A DNA stretch of 64,000 nt from Kangiella sp. HD9-110m-PIT-SAG07 (GCA_003370465.1 QQTG01000002.1:1-64000), one strand, 5' to 3'; counted from the stretch's first letter, positions 46,276 through 55,890 are shown. Numbers and translations: made by a program. Notes: generated from the letters alone by a model not told the origin.

Positions 46276-47583
46276 ATGGCGCAACCGCTATGGAGTAAAA
46301 CGTCTGAAAAGAGTCAGACCGAATTACAGAAAAACATTACAGACTTTATGTCTGGCAATGATGTTCTGCTTGATCGAGAGCTGTTAATTTATGATATTCA
46401 AGCGAGCCAAGCCCATATCGAAGGTTTGGAAAGGATAGGTGTACTGACATGTGAAGACACTAAAAAAATAGTTGAGTCGTTACTTGAGCTTACTGAGCAG
46501 TTCATGAGCGGAAGTTTTGAATTGGATCAAAGATTCGAAGATGGTCACTCCGCCATTGAGTGGTATTTAACGGAGCAGTTAGGTGAACTAGGGAAGAAAG
46601 TTCACACCGGACGTAGCCGTAACGATCAAGTTTCTGTTGCGACTCGGCTCTATTGTCGAGATGCTTTAAGTAAACTTAAAAAGCAAAGCTTAGTCATTGC
46701 CGATTGTTGTTTAGAATTAGCCAGCAAGCATGAACTGGATGTCATGCCAGGCTATACCCACTTACAAAGAGCTGTCGTTTCAAGCTGGGGTATGTGGTTC
46801 GCCTCTTTCGCTGAGGCTTTTTGTGATAACGCTCATGCTGCGAATGATACTTATCATCTGATTAATAGTAACCCTCTGGGGACTGCTGCAGGCTATGGTG
46901 TTAATTTAAAACTTGATCGGGAGTACACTACTCAGGCGTTAGGTTTTAATCGCATGCAAATCAATCCAATTTATGCACAAAATAGCCGAGGAAAAATTGA
47001 GCTACAGGTTTTAGGCTGCTTTAAAAATGCATTGTTGGATACTAGAAGGATGGCTTGGGATTTAAGTCTGTTCTCGACCGCGGAATATAACTTTGTACAA
47101 GTAAGTGATGATTTTAGTACAGGCTCTTCAATCATGCCTAATAAACATAACCCAGATGCGGTGGAGCTGATACGAGCGGCATACTCGCAATTGACGGGGG
47201 CATATAATGAGCTAGAGTCTTTATTGTCACTACCAAGCGGCTACCAAAGAGACTTACAAAATACTAAAGGTGCTTTGCTACGTGGAGTAACTTCGGCGCA
47301 GCAATGCTTAGAACTGGTGCCGCACTTACTACAGTCACTAACCATTAATTCGGAACAGTGCGAGGCCGCTATTGATGCGTCCATGTTTGCCACAGATAAA
47401 GCGGTGGAGCTAGTGATTGAAGACGACATGCCTTTCAGAGATGCGTATCGTCATATTAAGCATAATTATCAAGATCTTGAAAACCGTCTTGGCATTAATT
47501 CCATTGAGCAAAGAACTTCGCCAGGGGCTTGTGGAAATTTAATGCTACCGGAGATTTCTGAACGGTTGGAAGATTTAGTGTAA
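46276..47583 (+). CDS. argH: argininosuccinate lyase
   Basis: Splits argininosuccinate into arginine and fumarate. The 435-residue protein has 'HTGRSRNDQV' (about 108-117), 'TRLYCRDAL', 'PGYTHLQRA' and the signature 'GSSIMPNKHNPD' (about 282). Last gene of the operon. No argD is in the window; in Xanthomonas it also lies outside this cluster. Confidence 0.97.
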   Translation: MAQPLWSKTSEKSQTELQKNITDFMSGNDVLLDRELLIYDIQASQAHIEGLERIGVLTCEDTKKIVESLLELTEQFMSGSFELDQRFEDGHSAIEWYLTEQLGELGKKVHTGRSRNDQVSVATRLYCRDALSKLKKQSLVIADCCLELASKHELDVMPGYTHLQRAVVSSWGMWFASFAEAFCDNAHAANDTYHLINSNPLGTAAGYGVNLKLDREYTTQALGFNRMQINPIYAQNSRGKIELQVLGCFKNALLDTRRMAWDLSLFSTAEYNFVQVSDDFSTGSSIMPNKHNPDAVELIRAAYSQLTGAYNELESLLSLPSGYQRDLQNTKGALLRGVTSAQQCLELVPHLLQSLTINSEQCEAAIDASMFATDKAVELVIEDDMPFRDAYRHIKHNYQDLENRLGINSIEQRTSPGACGNLMLPEISERLEDLV

Positions 47584-47603
47584 GTTATTGAAGTGAGCAT
47601 AAA

Positions 47604-47628
47604 GAAAGGCGACCTAGAGTCGCCTTTG
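47604..47628. terminator. bidirectional terminator between argH and hldE
   Basis: AAAGGCGAC (47605-47613), loop CTAGA, GTCGCCTTT (47619-47627). The T-run is short on plus; on minus it is TTTCTTT. Confidence 0.7.
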
Positions 47629-47661
47629 CTGCCTTTATCATTCTCGATTATTAACTGCTGG

Positions 47662-49083
47662 CTATTTGTTTTTAGCTGCTTCGATAATTTTTGTGGTCGA
47701 GACGCCATCAACAAAATCTAAAATGATCACATCGCCACCATTTGCTAAAACACTTTCTGAACCGGCTATGTCTTCAACTTTATAATCGCCACCTTTAACT
47801 AAAATATCAGGACTTAAAGACTCTATAAGCCGTTGCGGTGTGTCTTCGATAAATTCTACGACCCAGTCAACGCTTGATAACTCAGCGAGAACTGCCATGC
47901 GTTGTTCGCCAGGATTGATCGGACGGCTTTCGCCTTTTAGTCGTTTAACCGAATCATCGCTGTTAACTGCAACTATTAATCTATCGCCTAATTTAGCTGC
48001 TTGTTTTAAGTAGGTCACGTGGCCTGAGTGTAAAATATCAAAGCAGCCATTAGTCATAACCACTTTCTCACCAGAAGCTTTAGCCTGTCTGATAAGCTCC
48101 TCCAGTTCGAGCTCGGTAGTCACTCCTTGTTGAAGTGGTTGCTGCTGTAACATGGCATAGCTTAATTCTTGGGGGGTAACCGTCGCTGTACCAAGCTTTC
48201 CGACAGCAACGCCTGCGGCTAAGTTGGCAATTTGTACCGCTTCTTGTAGCGATGCACCTGAGGCCATCGAACTTGCTAATGTTGCGACCACGGTATCGCC
48301 AGCCCCGGTGACATCAAAAACTTCACGGGCTTGCGTTGGCTGTAAATAGGGTTCTTGATTGGCGCTAAACAAGGCCATGCCTTTCTCGCTGCGAGTAACC
48401 AGTAGGCTATCAATATTTAGGGCTTTACGTGTTTTCTTAGCTAGCTCAAGAAATGCCTCCTCAGACTGAGTTTTCCCTGCTATTGTTTCGAACTCAGACT
48501 GATTAGGAGTAATCAAACTCGCCTGTCGATACTTGGTGAAGTCGGAGCCTTTAGGGTCCACGATAACCGGTTTCCCAGCAACCAACGCTGCTTGAATAAT
48601 CGGCTGTGGGTCTGCTAGCGTTCCTTTTCCATAGTCGGACAGCACGACAACGTCATGTTGCTCAATCAACTGGTTAAGTTTTTGAGTGTCCAAACCATTG
48701 GTTAATGCAAAGTTTTTTTCAAAGTCTGCTCTTAACAACTGTTGGCTGCGACTCATTAACCGTAATTTGGTGATGGTCTGCTGGTTGGCTCGCTTTTCGA
48801 AGTGACAGTTTACTTTTTGATGTTGCAGTATTTCTTCTAGGCTTTGGGCTGCCTCATCATCTCCCGTAATGCCGCATAAAGTGACATCACAACCCAGAAC
48901 GGCAATATTCAGCGCAACGTTGCCTGCGCCACCCGCTCGATCTTCGGTATTATTGACGTTGACCACAGGAACCGGTGCTTCTGGTGAAATACGCCCAGTA
49001 TCACCATACCAATAGCGATCTAGCATGATATCGCCAATAACCAAAACGCTCGAATTGTTAAATTTTGGAAGACTTAAGTTCAA
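47662..49083 (-). CDS. hldE: bifunctional heptose-7-phosphate kinase / heptose-1-phosphate adenylyltransferase
   Basis: Makes ADP-heptose for LPS core. The 473-residue fusion has an N-terminal PfkB sugar kinase (about 1-320, 'DRAGGAGNVALNIAVLG', 'DVTGAGDTVVATLA') and a C-terminal cytidylyltransferase-like domain with 'TNGCFDILHSGHVTYL' (HxGH, about residue 350). Standard length. Convergent with argH. Confidence 0.97.
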   Translation of the reverse strand: MNLSLPKFNNSSVLVIGDIMLDRYWYGDTGRISPEAPVPVVNVNNTEDRAGGAGNVALNIAVLGCDVTLCGITGDDEAAQSLEEILQHQKVNCHFEKRANQQTITKLRLMSRSQQLLRADFEKNFALTNGLDTQKLNQLIEQHDVVVLSDYGKGTLADPQPIIQAALVAGKPVIVDPKGSDFTKYRQASLITPNQSEFETIAGKTQSEEAFLELAKKTRKALNIDSLLVTRSEKGMALFSANQEPYLQPTQAREVFDVTGAGDTVVATLASSMASGASLQEAVQIANLAAGVAVGKLGTATVTPQELSYAMLQQQPLQQGVTTELELEELIRQAKASGEKVVMTNGCFDILHSGHVTYLKQAAKLGDRLIVAVNSDDSVKRLKGESRPINPGEQRMAVLAELSSVDWVVEFIEDTPQRLIESLSPDILVKGGDYKVEDIAGSESVLANGGDVIILDFVDGVSTTKIIEAAKNK

Positions 49084-49226
49084 AATGTGTCTCTGAAACC
49101 AGTGTTAAGGATATATTAATCATATCGCGTTAACCTTGGTGATGTAAGAGTTGAGAGATACTTTGTTAATTATCAATAAGTTTAAGGTAAACTATCAGGC
49201 AATAAGTTACAGACTGGAGGTTCACA

Positions 49227-49520
49227 ATGAAGAATTTTATGGTGTTAATAACAATCAGCGTTATGGCGTTATTGCTAGCGTCTTGTGCAGGCGCAAGGAA
49301 AGGGTACAGCGCTGAGCAGTGTCGTCAAACGATTGATATTGCTTATGAGGAGTTGAGTTTTGCGAAAAGTGAAGGTTTCGCAGGAACGGTCAACTACACA
49401 AAAGCTGCAAGCTTGCTGACCGCAGCGAAAACTAACCAAACCTTTGAAAGTTATGATGCATGCGTAAAGAATGCTGAAAAAGCACGTTATTACATTGGAG
49501 AGTCTAAAAAGGGCGAATAA
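49227..49520 (+). CDS. small lipoprotein, 97 residues
   Basis: The signal peptide ends in a lipobox 'LLASC' (Cys about residue 20). The mature part has two further Cys ('EQCRQT', 'DACVKN') that could pair, and is helical ('YTKAASLLTAAKTNQTF', 'KNAEKARYYI'). The pattern resembles small DUF4398-like or TPR-like lipoproteins, not confidently assigned. ACTGGAGG precedes the ATG. A good terminator follows. Confidence 0.75.
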   Translation: MKNFMVLITISVMALLLASCAGARKGYSAEQCRQTIDIAYEELSFAKSEGFAGTVNYTKAASLLTAAKTNQTFESYDACVKNAEKARYYIGESKKGE

Positions 49521-49546
49521 CCCCTGAAAGGTTGATAAATAGACTG

Positions 49547-49574
49547 AAAAAGCGGCCTTAGGGTCGCTTTTTTG
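49547..49574 (+). terminator. intrinsic terminator after the 49.2-kb lipoprotein gene
   Basis: AAAAAGCGGCC, TTAG, GGTCGCTTTTTT, with one G-U pair. Confidence 0.88.
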
Positions 49575-49603
49575 CTCTTTAAGCCGTTAAATCGGATTAA
49601 GGC

Positions 49604-49633
49604 TTGGTTAGTGGGGGTGATAATAGATACAAT
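49604..49633 (+). promoter_or_regulatory. possible sigma70 promoter for rnr-rlmB
   Basis: TTGGTT (49604-49609), 18-base spacer, TACAAT (49628-49633), 23 bases before ATG. Confidence 0.45.
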
Positions 49634-49655
49634 GTTAAAAAATTAGGAAGAATTT

Positions 49656-52028
49656 ATGCCAAAAAAGACCCATCAAGACCCACAAGCAGAACTAGAAGCA
49701 CAGAGGTATGAGAACCCCATCGCCAGTCGACAATTTATTTTGTCGGTATTGGAAGATGCTGGGGAGCCTGTCGCTTTTGACGTCATTGCTAAAAATGCCA
49801 AGATAGAAGAGTCCGAACAAAAGCGAGCGCTACACAAGCGATTGAATGCTATGGAGCGAGACGGGCAGTTGATTTGTAACCGTAAGGGTAAGTACTGCTT
49901 AGTGGACTCGACCGATTTAGTGCGAGGGAAGGTTCTTGCGCACAGAGATGGGTATGGTTATTTAGCGTTAGAGGAAGGTGGGGATGATTGGTACATCTCA
50001 CCACGAGAAATGCACAGTGTATTCCACGGCGATAAAGTTCTTGCCCGAGTAAAGAAAGTCGACCGACGGGGGCGAACAGAAGCTGCCATCGTTGAAATTC
50101 TAGACGGCTCAACCGATCACGTAGTCGGTCGTTTGTTCGAAGAGAGTGGCTTGCTATTCGTATCATCTGAAGACCCCCGTATTTTGCATGACTTAATCAT
50201 TTCTCCGGATGAAACATTAGGTGCAAAGATTGGTCAGGTGGTGGTTGCTGAAATCGTGCAGCGTCCTAAGAAAAATAAACATGCTCATGGACTGATAAAA
50301 GAAGTCTTGGGTGACCATTTGTCTGCTGGTATGGAAATTGAGGTTGCTATTCGTAATCATCAGATTCCTCACGAGTGGCCTGACGAGGTTTCATCAGAGG
50401 TTACAGAGCTTCCGGTTGAGGTGTCGAAGCAAGACTGGGAAGGTCGGGTTGATTTGCGAAAACTGCCTTTAGTCACGATTGATGGCGCAGACGCTAGAGA
50501 TTTTGATGACGCCGTTTATTGTGAAAAGCAGAAAGATGGTGGCTGGAAGCTGTGGGTTGCTATTGCGGACGTGAGCCACTATGTGCAACCAGGCTCAGCA
50601 TTAGACAAAGAAGCAATTGAACGTGGAAACTCTGTGTATTTCCCTGAGTTTGTGGTTCCGATGCTACCGGAAATATTATCCAATGGACTTTGCTCATTAA
50701 ATCCTGATGTTGATCGCTTGTGTATGGTGTCCGAAATGGACGTGGACTCACAGGGTAATGTGGTTGATTCGCAGTTTTATCCTGCAGTTATGCACTCTCA
50801 TGCTCGCTTTACTTATGAAAAAGTGTGGGCGATTCTTGATGGCGATGAAGCCTTAAGGAAAGAGTATAGCCCTCGTGTTAATGAACTTGAAGAATTGTAT
50901 GCGTTATTTAAAGCGCGGCTAGCGCTTAAAACAAAGCGCGGTGCTATTGAGTTTGAGACCACAGAAACGCAAATTATTTTTGATGAAAATCGTAAAATTG
51001 AAAATATTGTTGGGCGCACTCGAAACGACGCACACAAGATTATTGAAGAGTGCATGATTTGTGCCAATGTTGCAGCTGCAGAATTTATTGAAAAAAGCGA
51101 ATTTTCTGGAGTGTTCCGAGTCCACGAAGGTCCGTCTGATGAGCGCTTAGAAAAGTTTAGAGCTTTTCTTGGTGAGCTTGGTATATTTTTATTTGGTGGT
51201 GATAAACCTGAGCCTCAAAATTACCGAGAACTACACGACTCAATTAAAGAGCGACCGGATTATGAACTAATCCAAACCATGATGCTGCGTTCGATGATGC
51301 AGGCGGTTTATAGCCCGCAGAACGAGGGCCACTTCGGCTTGGCGTTTGATTCCTATACCCACTTTACCTCGCCGATTAGACGCTATCCTGATTTGTTAGT
51401 GCACAGGATTATTAAAGCTTTATTGAAAAAGCATAAAATTACTGGCGCTGAAAGCGGACAACAGTATACCGACCAAGAGCTGGTGAGCTTCACCGAACAC
51501 TGCTCTATGACAGAGCGTCGCGCTGACTTAGCGACTAGAGATGTAGTCGATTGGTTGAAGTGCGAATACATGCTGACTAGGGTTGGTGATGACTATTGGG
51601 GTACGGTCGCCACAGTGACCAGCTTCGGGATATTTGTTGCTTTAGATGAGCTTTTTGTTGAAGGTTTGATTCATATTAGTGAGTTGGGCGATGATTATTA
51701 TCACTTCGATGCAACAAAAATGCGCTTGGTCGGTGAACATAAAGGTCAAAGCTTTAGAGTGGGTGACCGAGTAAAAATTAAGGTTAGTAACGTTGATTTA
51801 GAGCAGCGCAATATTGACTTTGAATTGCTTGAACGCGAAAAGGTAAAGCGTGAAGAGGTTAAAGGTTCAGAAAGAAGAAAGCTTTATGCTAAAGCTAAAC
51901 GCTCTGGTTCGCTCTCCAAGAAAGACGGGAAGCCTAAAAGTAAGAGCGGGTCTAAGCAAGGGCAGAGCAAGGGCGCTAAGAACTCTAAGAAAAAACGTGG
52001 CAAGGGTGGCAAGAAAAATCGCCGTTAG
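49656..52028 (+). CDS. rnr: ribonuclease R
   Basis: A 790-residue 3'-5' exoribonuclease that degrades structured RNA. Layout: N-terminal helix-turn-helix-like region, cold-shock domains, RNB catalytic domain ('DARDFDDAVYCEK' with catalytic Asp, about residue 280), S1 domain near 640-725 ('YWGTVATVTSFGIFVALDELFVEGLIHISELG'), then a Lys-rich tail (about 730-790). It precedes rlmB as in E. coli. In E. coli nsrR lies between purA and rnr; here about 16 kb of other genes do. Confidence 0.97.
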   Translation: MPKKTHQDPQAELEAQRYENPIASRQFILSVLEDAGEPVAFDVIAKNAKIEESEQKRALHKRLNAMERDGQLICNRKGKYCLVDSTDLVRGKVLAHRDGYGYLALEEGGDDWYISPREMHSVFHGDKVLARVKKVDRRGRTEAAIVEILDGSTDHVVGRLFEESGLLFVSSEDPRILHDLIISPDETLGAKIGQVVVAEIVQRPKKNKHAHGLIKEVLGDHLSAGMEIEVAIRNHQIPHEWPDEVSSEVTELPVEVSKQDWEGRVDLRKLPLVTIDGADARDFDDAVYCEKQKDGGWKLWVAIADVSHYVQPGSALDKEAIERGNSVYFPEFVVPMLPEILSNGLCSLNPDVDRLCMVSEMDVDSQGNVVDSQFYPAVMHSHARFTYEKVWAILDGDEALRKEYSPRVNELEELYALFKARLALKTKRGAIEFETTETQIIFDENRKIENIVGRTRNDAHKIIEECMICANVAAAEFIEKSEFSGVFRVHEGPSDERLEKFRAFLGELGIFLFGGDKPEPQNYRELHDSIKERPDYELIQTMMLRSMMQAVYSPQNEGHFGLAFDSYTHFTSPIRRYPDLLVHRIIKALLKKHKITGAESGQQYTDQELVSFTEHCSMTERRADLATRDVVDWLKCEYMLTRVGDDYWGTVATVTSFGIFVALDELFVEGLIHISELGDDYYHFDATKMRLVGEHKGQSFRVGDRVKIKVSNVDLEQRNIDFELLEREKVKREEVKGSERRKLYAKAKRSGSLSKKDGKPKSKSGSKQGQSKGAKNSKKKRGKGGKKNRR

Positions 52029-52053
52029 TTAACAAATTATTGAAAAGGTTTAT

Positions 52054-52791
52054 ATGTCTGAATTAGTGTATGGCGTTCATGCCGTTGATGTGTTGCTTAA
52101 ACGAAATAGTGACAGTGTGCAGAAATTATTTGTACAACGAAATCGCCATGACCAGCGTGCTCACAAACTGGTTAAGTTAGCGCAGTCTAAAAATATCCCC
52201 GTGATACAAAAAGATCGCGAAGAACTTGACGAAATGACTCAGCAGCGACATCAGGGCGTTATCGCTGAGTGCAGTCAGTTAAAAGAAAAGCAATATCATG
52301 AGAAGCATATTCCAGAAATTTTGGATGCACTAGAAGGTGAGCCTCTAATTTTGATCTTAGATGGCGTTACAGACCCTCATAATCTTGGAGCTTGTTTGCG
52401 TAGCGCAGATGCTGCGGGTGTGAGTATGGTTATTGCGCCAAAAGATAATGCAGCGAGTATTACTGACGTGGTACGCAAAGTTGCGTGCGGTGCGGCAGAG
52501 TCCGTTCCTTTTATTCCCGTGACCAACCTTTCTAGAACCATGAAGCAGTTGCAAGAACGGAACATTTGGATCGCTGGAGCTGCGGGAGAAGCCGAACAAG
52601 ATATTTATCAGGCTAACCTCAAAGGTGGTTTAGCCATTGTCATGGGTGCTGAAGGTGATGGGATGCGCCGCCTAACTCGTGAAAACTGTGACTTTTTAAT
52701 TAAAATCCCAATGGCTGGCGAAGTATCGAGTTTGAACGTTTCGGTGGCAACTGGCGTAACCTTGTTTGAAGCGGTTAGGCAGAGACAATAA
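52054..52791 (+). CDS. rlmB: 23S rRNA 2'-O-methyltransferase (G2251), RlmB
   Basis: The 245-residue SPOUT enzyme has 'YGVHAV' at the N-terminus, 'ILDGVTDPHNLGACLRSADAAG', 'VMGAEGDGMRRL', and 'IPMAGEVSSLNVSVATGVTLFE' at the knot. Follows rnr by 25 bases. Confidence 0.96.
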   Translation: MSELVYGVHAVDVLLKRNSDSVQKLFVQRNRHDQRAHKLVKLAQSKNIPVIQKDREELDEMTQQRHQGVIAECSQLKEKQYHEKHIPEILDALEGEPLILILDGVTDPHNLGACLRSADAAGVSMVIAPKDNAASITDVVRKVACGAAESVPFIPVTNLSRTMKQLQERNIWIAGAAGEAEQDIYQANLKGGLAIVMGAEGDGMRRLTRENCDFLIKIPMAGEVSSLNVSVATGVTLFEAVRQRQ

Positions 52792-52822
52792 TTTAATAAT
52801 CTAAAGCGCAAAGGGAAAGGGA

Positions 52823-53500
52823 ATGAAAAATAAAGTTGTATGGATTTTGTTGATTGCATCGCTAGGCTTTAATGCATACCTTTTAACAAAAGCATCAAAA
52901 AATGAGTCATTAGAGCCCTTACCTAAGAGGGCATCTGAGTCTTTTGATAATAGTGCTAATGCTAAAGCAAAAGCAATAAAAGAGAAGACTGCTTCTAAGG
53001 TCATATTAAAAGAAGATTTTACTGAGAAAGCAGCTTCTCAATCACATGAAGAAAACCGTCAATTAAAAGCAAAAATAGTAGAGTTGGAAGAAAAGCTTAA
53101 AAGTATTAAAGCACCAGGCGTTAAATTCTCTGCTAGGTCCGACTCCGAAGTTTCTAATGAGATGATAAAAAAGTCAGAAAATATTATTGCGCTTTTTGAC
53201 ACAGAAGCTGTGGATCATGCGTGGTCAAATGACACTAAGAACAAACTGGATCAGATGTTTGTTGAAAACGGCTTAAGCTCTGACATTCAGATTAAAGATA
53301 TGACCTGTAAAACGACGGTATGCAAACTCAGCATTTCTCCTTATAGTGGGTCATCTCAGGGGCACTTGATGGGGGCTGGGATGACGGTCATTGAAAAGCT
53401 GAGAAACTCCGAACAAAGCTCTATCGCTAATATGCATACAATTTTTAATTTAAATACAGATAGCGAGCAAGTCGATATTTTTCTACACGACAATAACTAG
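52823..53500 (+). CDS. hypothetical membrane-anchored coiled-coil protein, 225 residues
   Basis: Not recognised. An N-terminal helix (about 4-22, 'VVWILLIASLGFNAYLLT') is likely a membrane anchor or signal. A charged helical region follows (about 60-95, 'SQSHEENRQLKAKIVELEEKLKSI'), then a C-terminal domain with a Cys pair 'CKTTVCKL' (about 152-159) that could form a disulfide in the periplasm. It follows rlmB by 31 bases and ends one base before the convergent pxpC stop. Confidence 0.65.
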   Translation: MKNKVVWILLIASLGFNAYLLTKASKNESLEPLPKRASESFDNSANAKAKAIKEKTASKVILKEDFTEKAASQSHEENRQLKAKIVELEEKLKSIKAPGVKFSARSDSEVSNEMIKKSENIIALFDTEAVDHAWSNDTKNKLDQMFVENGLSSDIQIKDMTCKTTVCKLSISPYSGSSQGHLMGAGMTVIEKLRNSEQSSIANMHTIFNLNTDSEQVDIFLHDNN

Positions 53501-53501
53501 A

Positions 53502-54449
53502 CTAACTTTCAGTTAGCATGGACGCGATATAGCGGTTCTTCTTTTTTAGAATACTCAACGCATATTCAGTAGTTACAGGGTAGAAAGATAGAGAGTCTCC
53601 AGCTTTCAACTGGGCCAACAGACTCAGGTCAGCGGTGATGACTTGTCCAATTCTTGGGTAGCCGCCAGCTGTCTGCCCATCGGCTAATGTTACTATCGGA
53701 TTACCGCCGTGAGGAAGCTGGATTGTACCTGAGACAATTGGCACGGTTGTCATAGATATTTCTTCAGTTAGTCTTAACGCTTCGCCCTCCAGTTTTAATG
53801 CCATTCGGTTGCTGTAGCTGCTAACCGAAAAATTGTTTTCGTGAATAGCTTTTTGGCTGGGCTTAGATAATCGAGCAAACTCCCTTCCTTCAGTAAACCT
53901 CACTACAATGTGTTGTTGTTGTAAATTATGATGAAGCTCTTTCATCAGCTCACTTGGAGTCGAACGGGTTTTATCAAACTGTCTTGGCTCTATATCTAAG
54001 ACATCACCATCTTGCAGGGCTCTGCCTTGATGCCCACCGAATCCGGCCATTAAATTTGTCGAGGCACTGTCCATGACTGGTTCTACTTTGATATCACCAG
54101 AAATAGCAACATAAGCTCTGGCGCCGGACTGTAGTTTTCCAAATGATAAATAGTCACCTTGCTTCATGTGTAAGCTAGTGTTCATTAAACAAGGTTGATC
54201 GTTATGGCTAAGCTCGAACTCGGCCCCTGCAACAGCAATTGTAGCTTCCTCGGTGAACTCCAGCGTTGGCCCTATTTGGGTGACTTCTATGGTTGGTTTG
54301 TTCTTAGGGTTGCCCACTAACCAGTTTGCAATTTGATGACTATATTCATCAAGCGCGCCATTGCCAGCAATTCCGAACTCTCGATATTGCTGGCGTCCTA
54401 GATCTTGAATCGTGGTTTGTAAGCCGCCTTTTATTATTTTAATGCTCAT
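53502..54449 (-). CDS. pxpC: 5-oxoprolinase subunit C (KipA/biotin-dependent carboxylase-type)
   Basis: With PxpA and PxpB it hydrolyses 5-oxoproline to glutamate using ATP. The 315-residue protein has 'GLQTTIQDLGRQQYREFGIAGNGALDEYS' at its start and 'ILPHGGNPIV'-like 'GTIQLPHGGNPIVTLADGQTAGGYPRIG' near residue 240. ATG 54449 is used; TTG 54467 is only an upstream in-frame codon. It overlaps pxpB by 11 bases. Confidence 0.93.
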   Translation of the reverse strand: MSIKIIKGGLQTTIQDLGRQQYREFGIAGNGALDEYSHQIANWLVGNPKNKPTIEVTQIGPTLEFTEEATIAVAGAEFELSHNDQPCLMNTSLHMKQGDYLSFGKLQSGARAYVAISGDIKVEPVMDSASTNLMAGFGGHQGRALQDGDVLDIEPRQFDKTRSTPSELMKELHHNLQQQHIVVRFTEGREFARLSKPSQKAIHENNFSVSSYSNRMALKLEGEALRLTEEISMTTVPIVSGTIQLPHGGNPIVTLADGQTAGGYPRIGQVITADLSLLAQLKAGDSLSFYPVTTEYALSILKKKNRYIASMLTES

Positions 54450-55122
54450 ATTGCTTAAACTCCTCAAGGCTAATGGCTTTAAACTGGATCGTGTCTAATG
54501 GCTTAGCGATAGCAGGGTGATCCTTTCGAGTAATGTCTAGCAGTGGTATCGGAGTTTTTCCAATAATATTCCAGCCGCCTGGACTATCAATGGGGTAAAT
54601 ACCAGTTTGATCACCTCCGATTCCAACAGAGCCAGCCTCTACTTTCGGTCTCGGATCATTTCTACGCGGGGAATGAATTGTTGTGTCGAGCCCACCTAGG
54701 TACAAAAAACCGGGCAAGAAACCGAGCATGTAAACGGGGTATTCTCCACGGGTGTGGACCTCAATAACTTCTTCAGCAGTAAGCCCATTATGCTTGGCGA
54801 CTTGCTCCAAGTCTGGTGCTAATGAGGTGTGATAGCAAACTGGGACAATATGTTTTTTAGAGTGTTTAAGAGATAAAGGCTCAATGTTTCTTAATAGAGT
54901 CTCAAGCTTTTCTATGACACGACTCGCACTGAACCTAGATGGTTCTATGATAACGAGTAAAGAATTATATGCCGGCACAGCTTGGATAAAACCGCTTATT
55001 CTGTTTCGTTCAACGATCTCCTTGGCAGATAAAATGTAACGGGTAAGTTCAATACTAATATCGTCACTAAATTCGACGATAACAGAATTATCACTATTAG
55101 TATGAATCGAAAAGTTGGCCAT
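54439..55122 (-). CDS. pxpB: 5-oxoprolinase subunit B (KipI-like)
   Basis: The 227-residue subunit shows 'HTRGEYPVYMLGFLPGFLYLGGLDTTIHSPRR' and 'GSVGIGGDQTGIYPIDSPGGWNIIGKTP', KipI-family hallmarks. It follows pxpA after 2 bases and overlaps pxpC by 11 bases, indicating translational coupling. Confidence 0.95.
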   Translation of the reverse strand: MANFSIHTNSDNSVIVEFSDDISIELTRYILSAKEIVERNRISGFIQAVPAYNSLLVIIEPSRFSASRVIEKLETLLRNIEPLSLKHSKKHIVPVCYHTSLAPDLEQVAKHNGLTAEEVIEVHTRGEYPVYMLGFLPGFLYLGGLDTTIHSPRRNDPRPKVEAGSVGIGGDQTGIYPIDSPGGWNIIGKTPIPLLDITRKDHPAIAKPLDTIQFKAISLEEFKQYEH

Positions 55123-55124
55123 TA

Positions 55125-55883
55125 TTATCCTAGTGAAATGTTGATATTGTGGTGATGAAGCAGTTGTTGGAGCTTTTGTGCAATTATTAAAGCATCAGGG
55201 TTATCACCATGCAGACAGATAGAGTCGACAGTGAGACTGAGTTTTTCTCCACTAAGCAGGGTGATAGGTCTATTTTGTGCAAAGCGTAGGGCTTGCTCTA
55301 AACTATCTTCAAGTTTGCTATGAAGAGCATGGGTTTCTGTTCTTGGAACCAGCGTTTTATTCTTCTGATAGTTCCTGTCCATAAAGCCTTCATGGATAAA
55401 GTCTATACCGATAGCGTTTGCAGCATCCAGCATGGCTGATTCTGCCAGCCCCATAAGCTTTAAGGAATCGGAGATTGAAGCGATTTCTTCGGCAATAACT
55501 TTAGCTAACGCTAAATCAGTGGCTGCGTCATTATATAAAGCACCATGAGGTTTTATATGGTGTAACGCTACGCTTTGTTGTCGACATTCAGATTGAACAT
55601 TTTGGATCTGCTCTTTTAAAGTGCTTCGTAGAGCTTTTTCACTAAGTTGAATAGACTGACGTCCAAAGTTTTCTTTGTCAGGGTATGAAGGGTGTGCGCC
55701 AACGGCAAGGTTGTGAGCTTTGGCATTTTGGACCGAAACTCTGATACTGCCTTCGTTACCCGCATGACCGCCACAAGCAATATTGCAAGAGGATATATAC
55801 GGCATGATTTCAGCATCACGAGCCCAGTCATCGGACTCTATGCTTTCACCAAGGTCGCAGTTGATATCAATCGTTCGATTCAT
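55125..55883 (-). CDS. pxpA: 5-oxoprolinase subunit A (LamB/YcsF family)
   Basis: The 252-residue protein begins 'IDINCDLGES' and has 'SCNIACGGHAGNE', 'VGAHPSYPDKENFGRQ' and 'HHIKPHGALYNDAA', with metal-binding His/Asp typical of the YcsF/PxpA family. ATG 55883 matches the family start; the frame is open 48 bases further. It follows the NRAMP-like gene by 7 bases. Confidence 0.95.
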   Translation of the reverse strand: MNRTIDINCDLGESIESDDWARDAEIMPYISSCNIACGGHAGNEGSIRVSVQNAKAHNLAVGAHPSYPDKENFGRQSIQLSEKALRSTLKEQIQNVQSECRQQSVALHHIKPHGALYNDAATDLALAKVIAEEIASISDSLKLMGLAESAMLDAANAIGIDFIHEGFMDRNYQKNKTLVPRTETHALHSKLEDSLEQALRFAQNRPITLLSGEKLSLTVDSICLHGDNPDALIIAQKLQQLLHHHNINISLG

Positions 55884-55890
55884 ATCGGTA

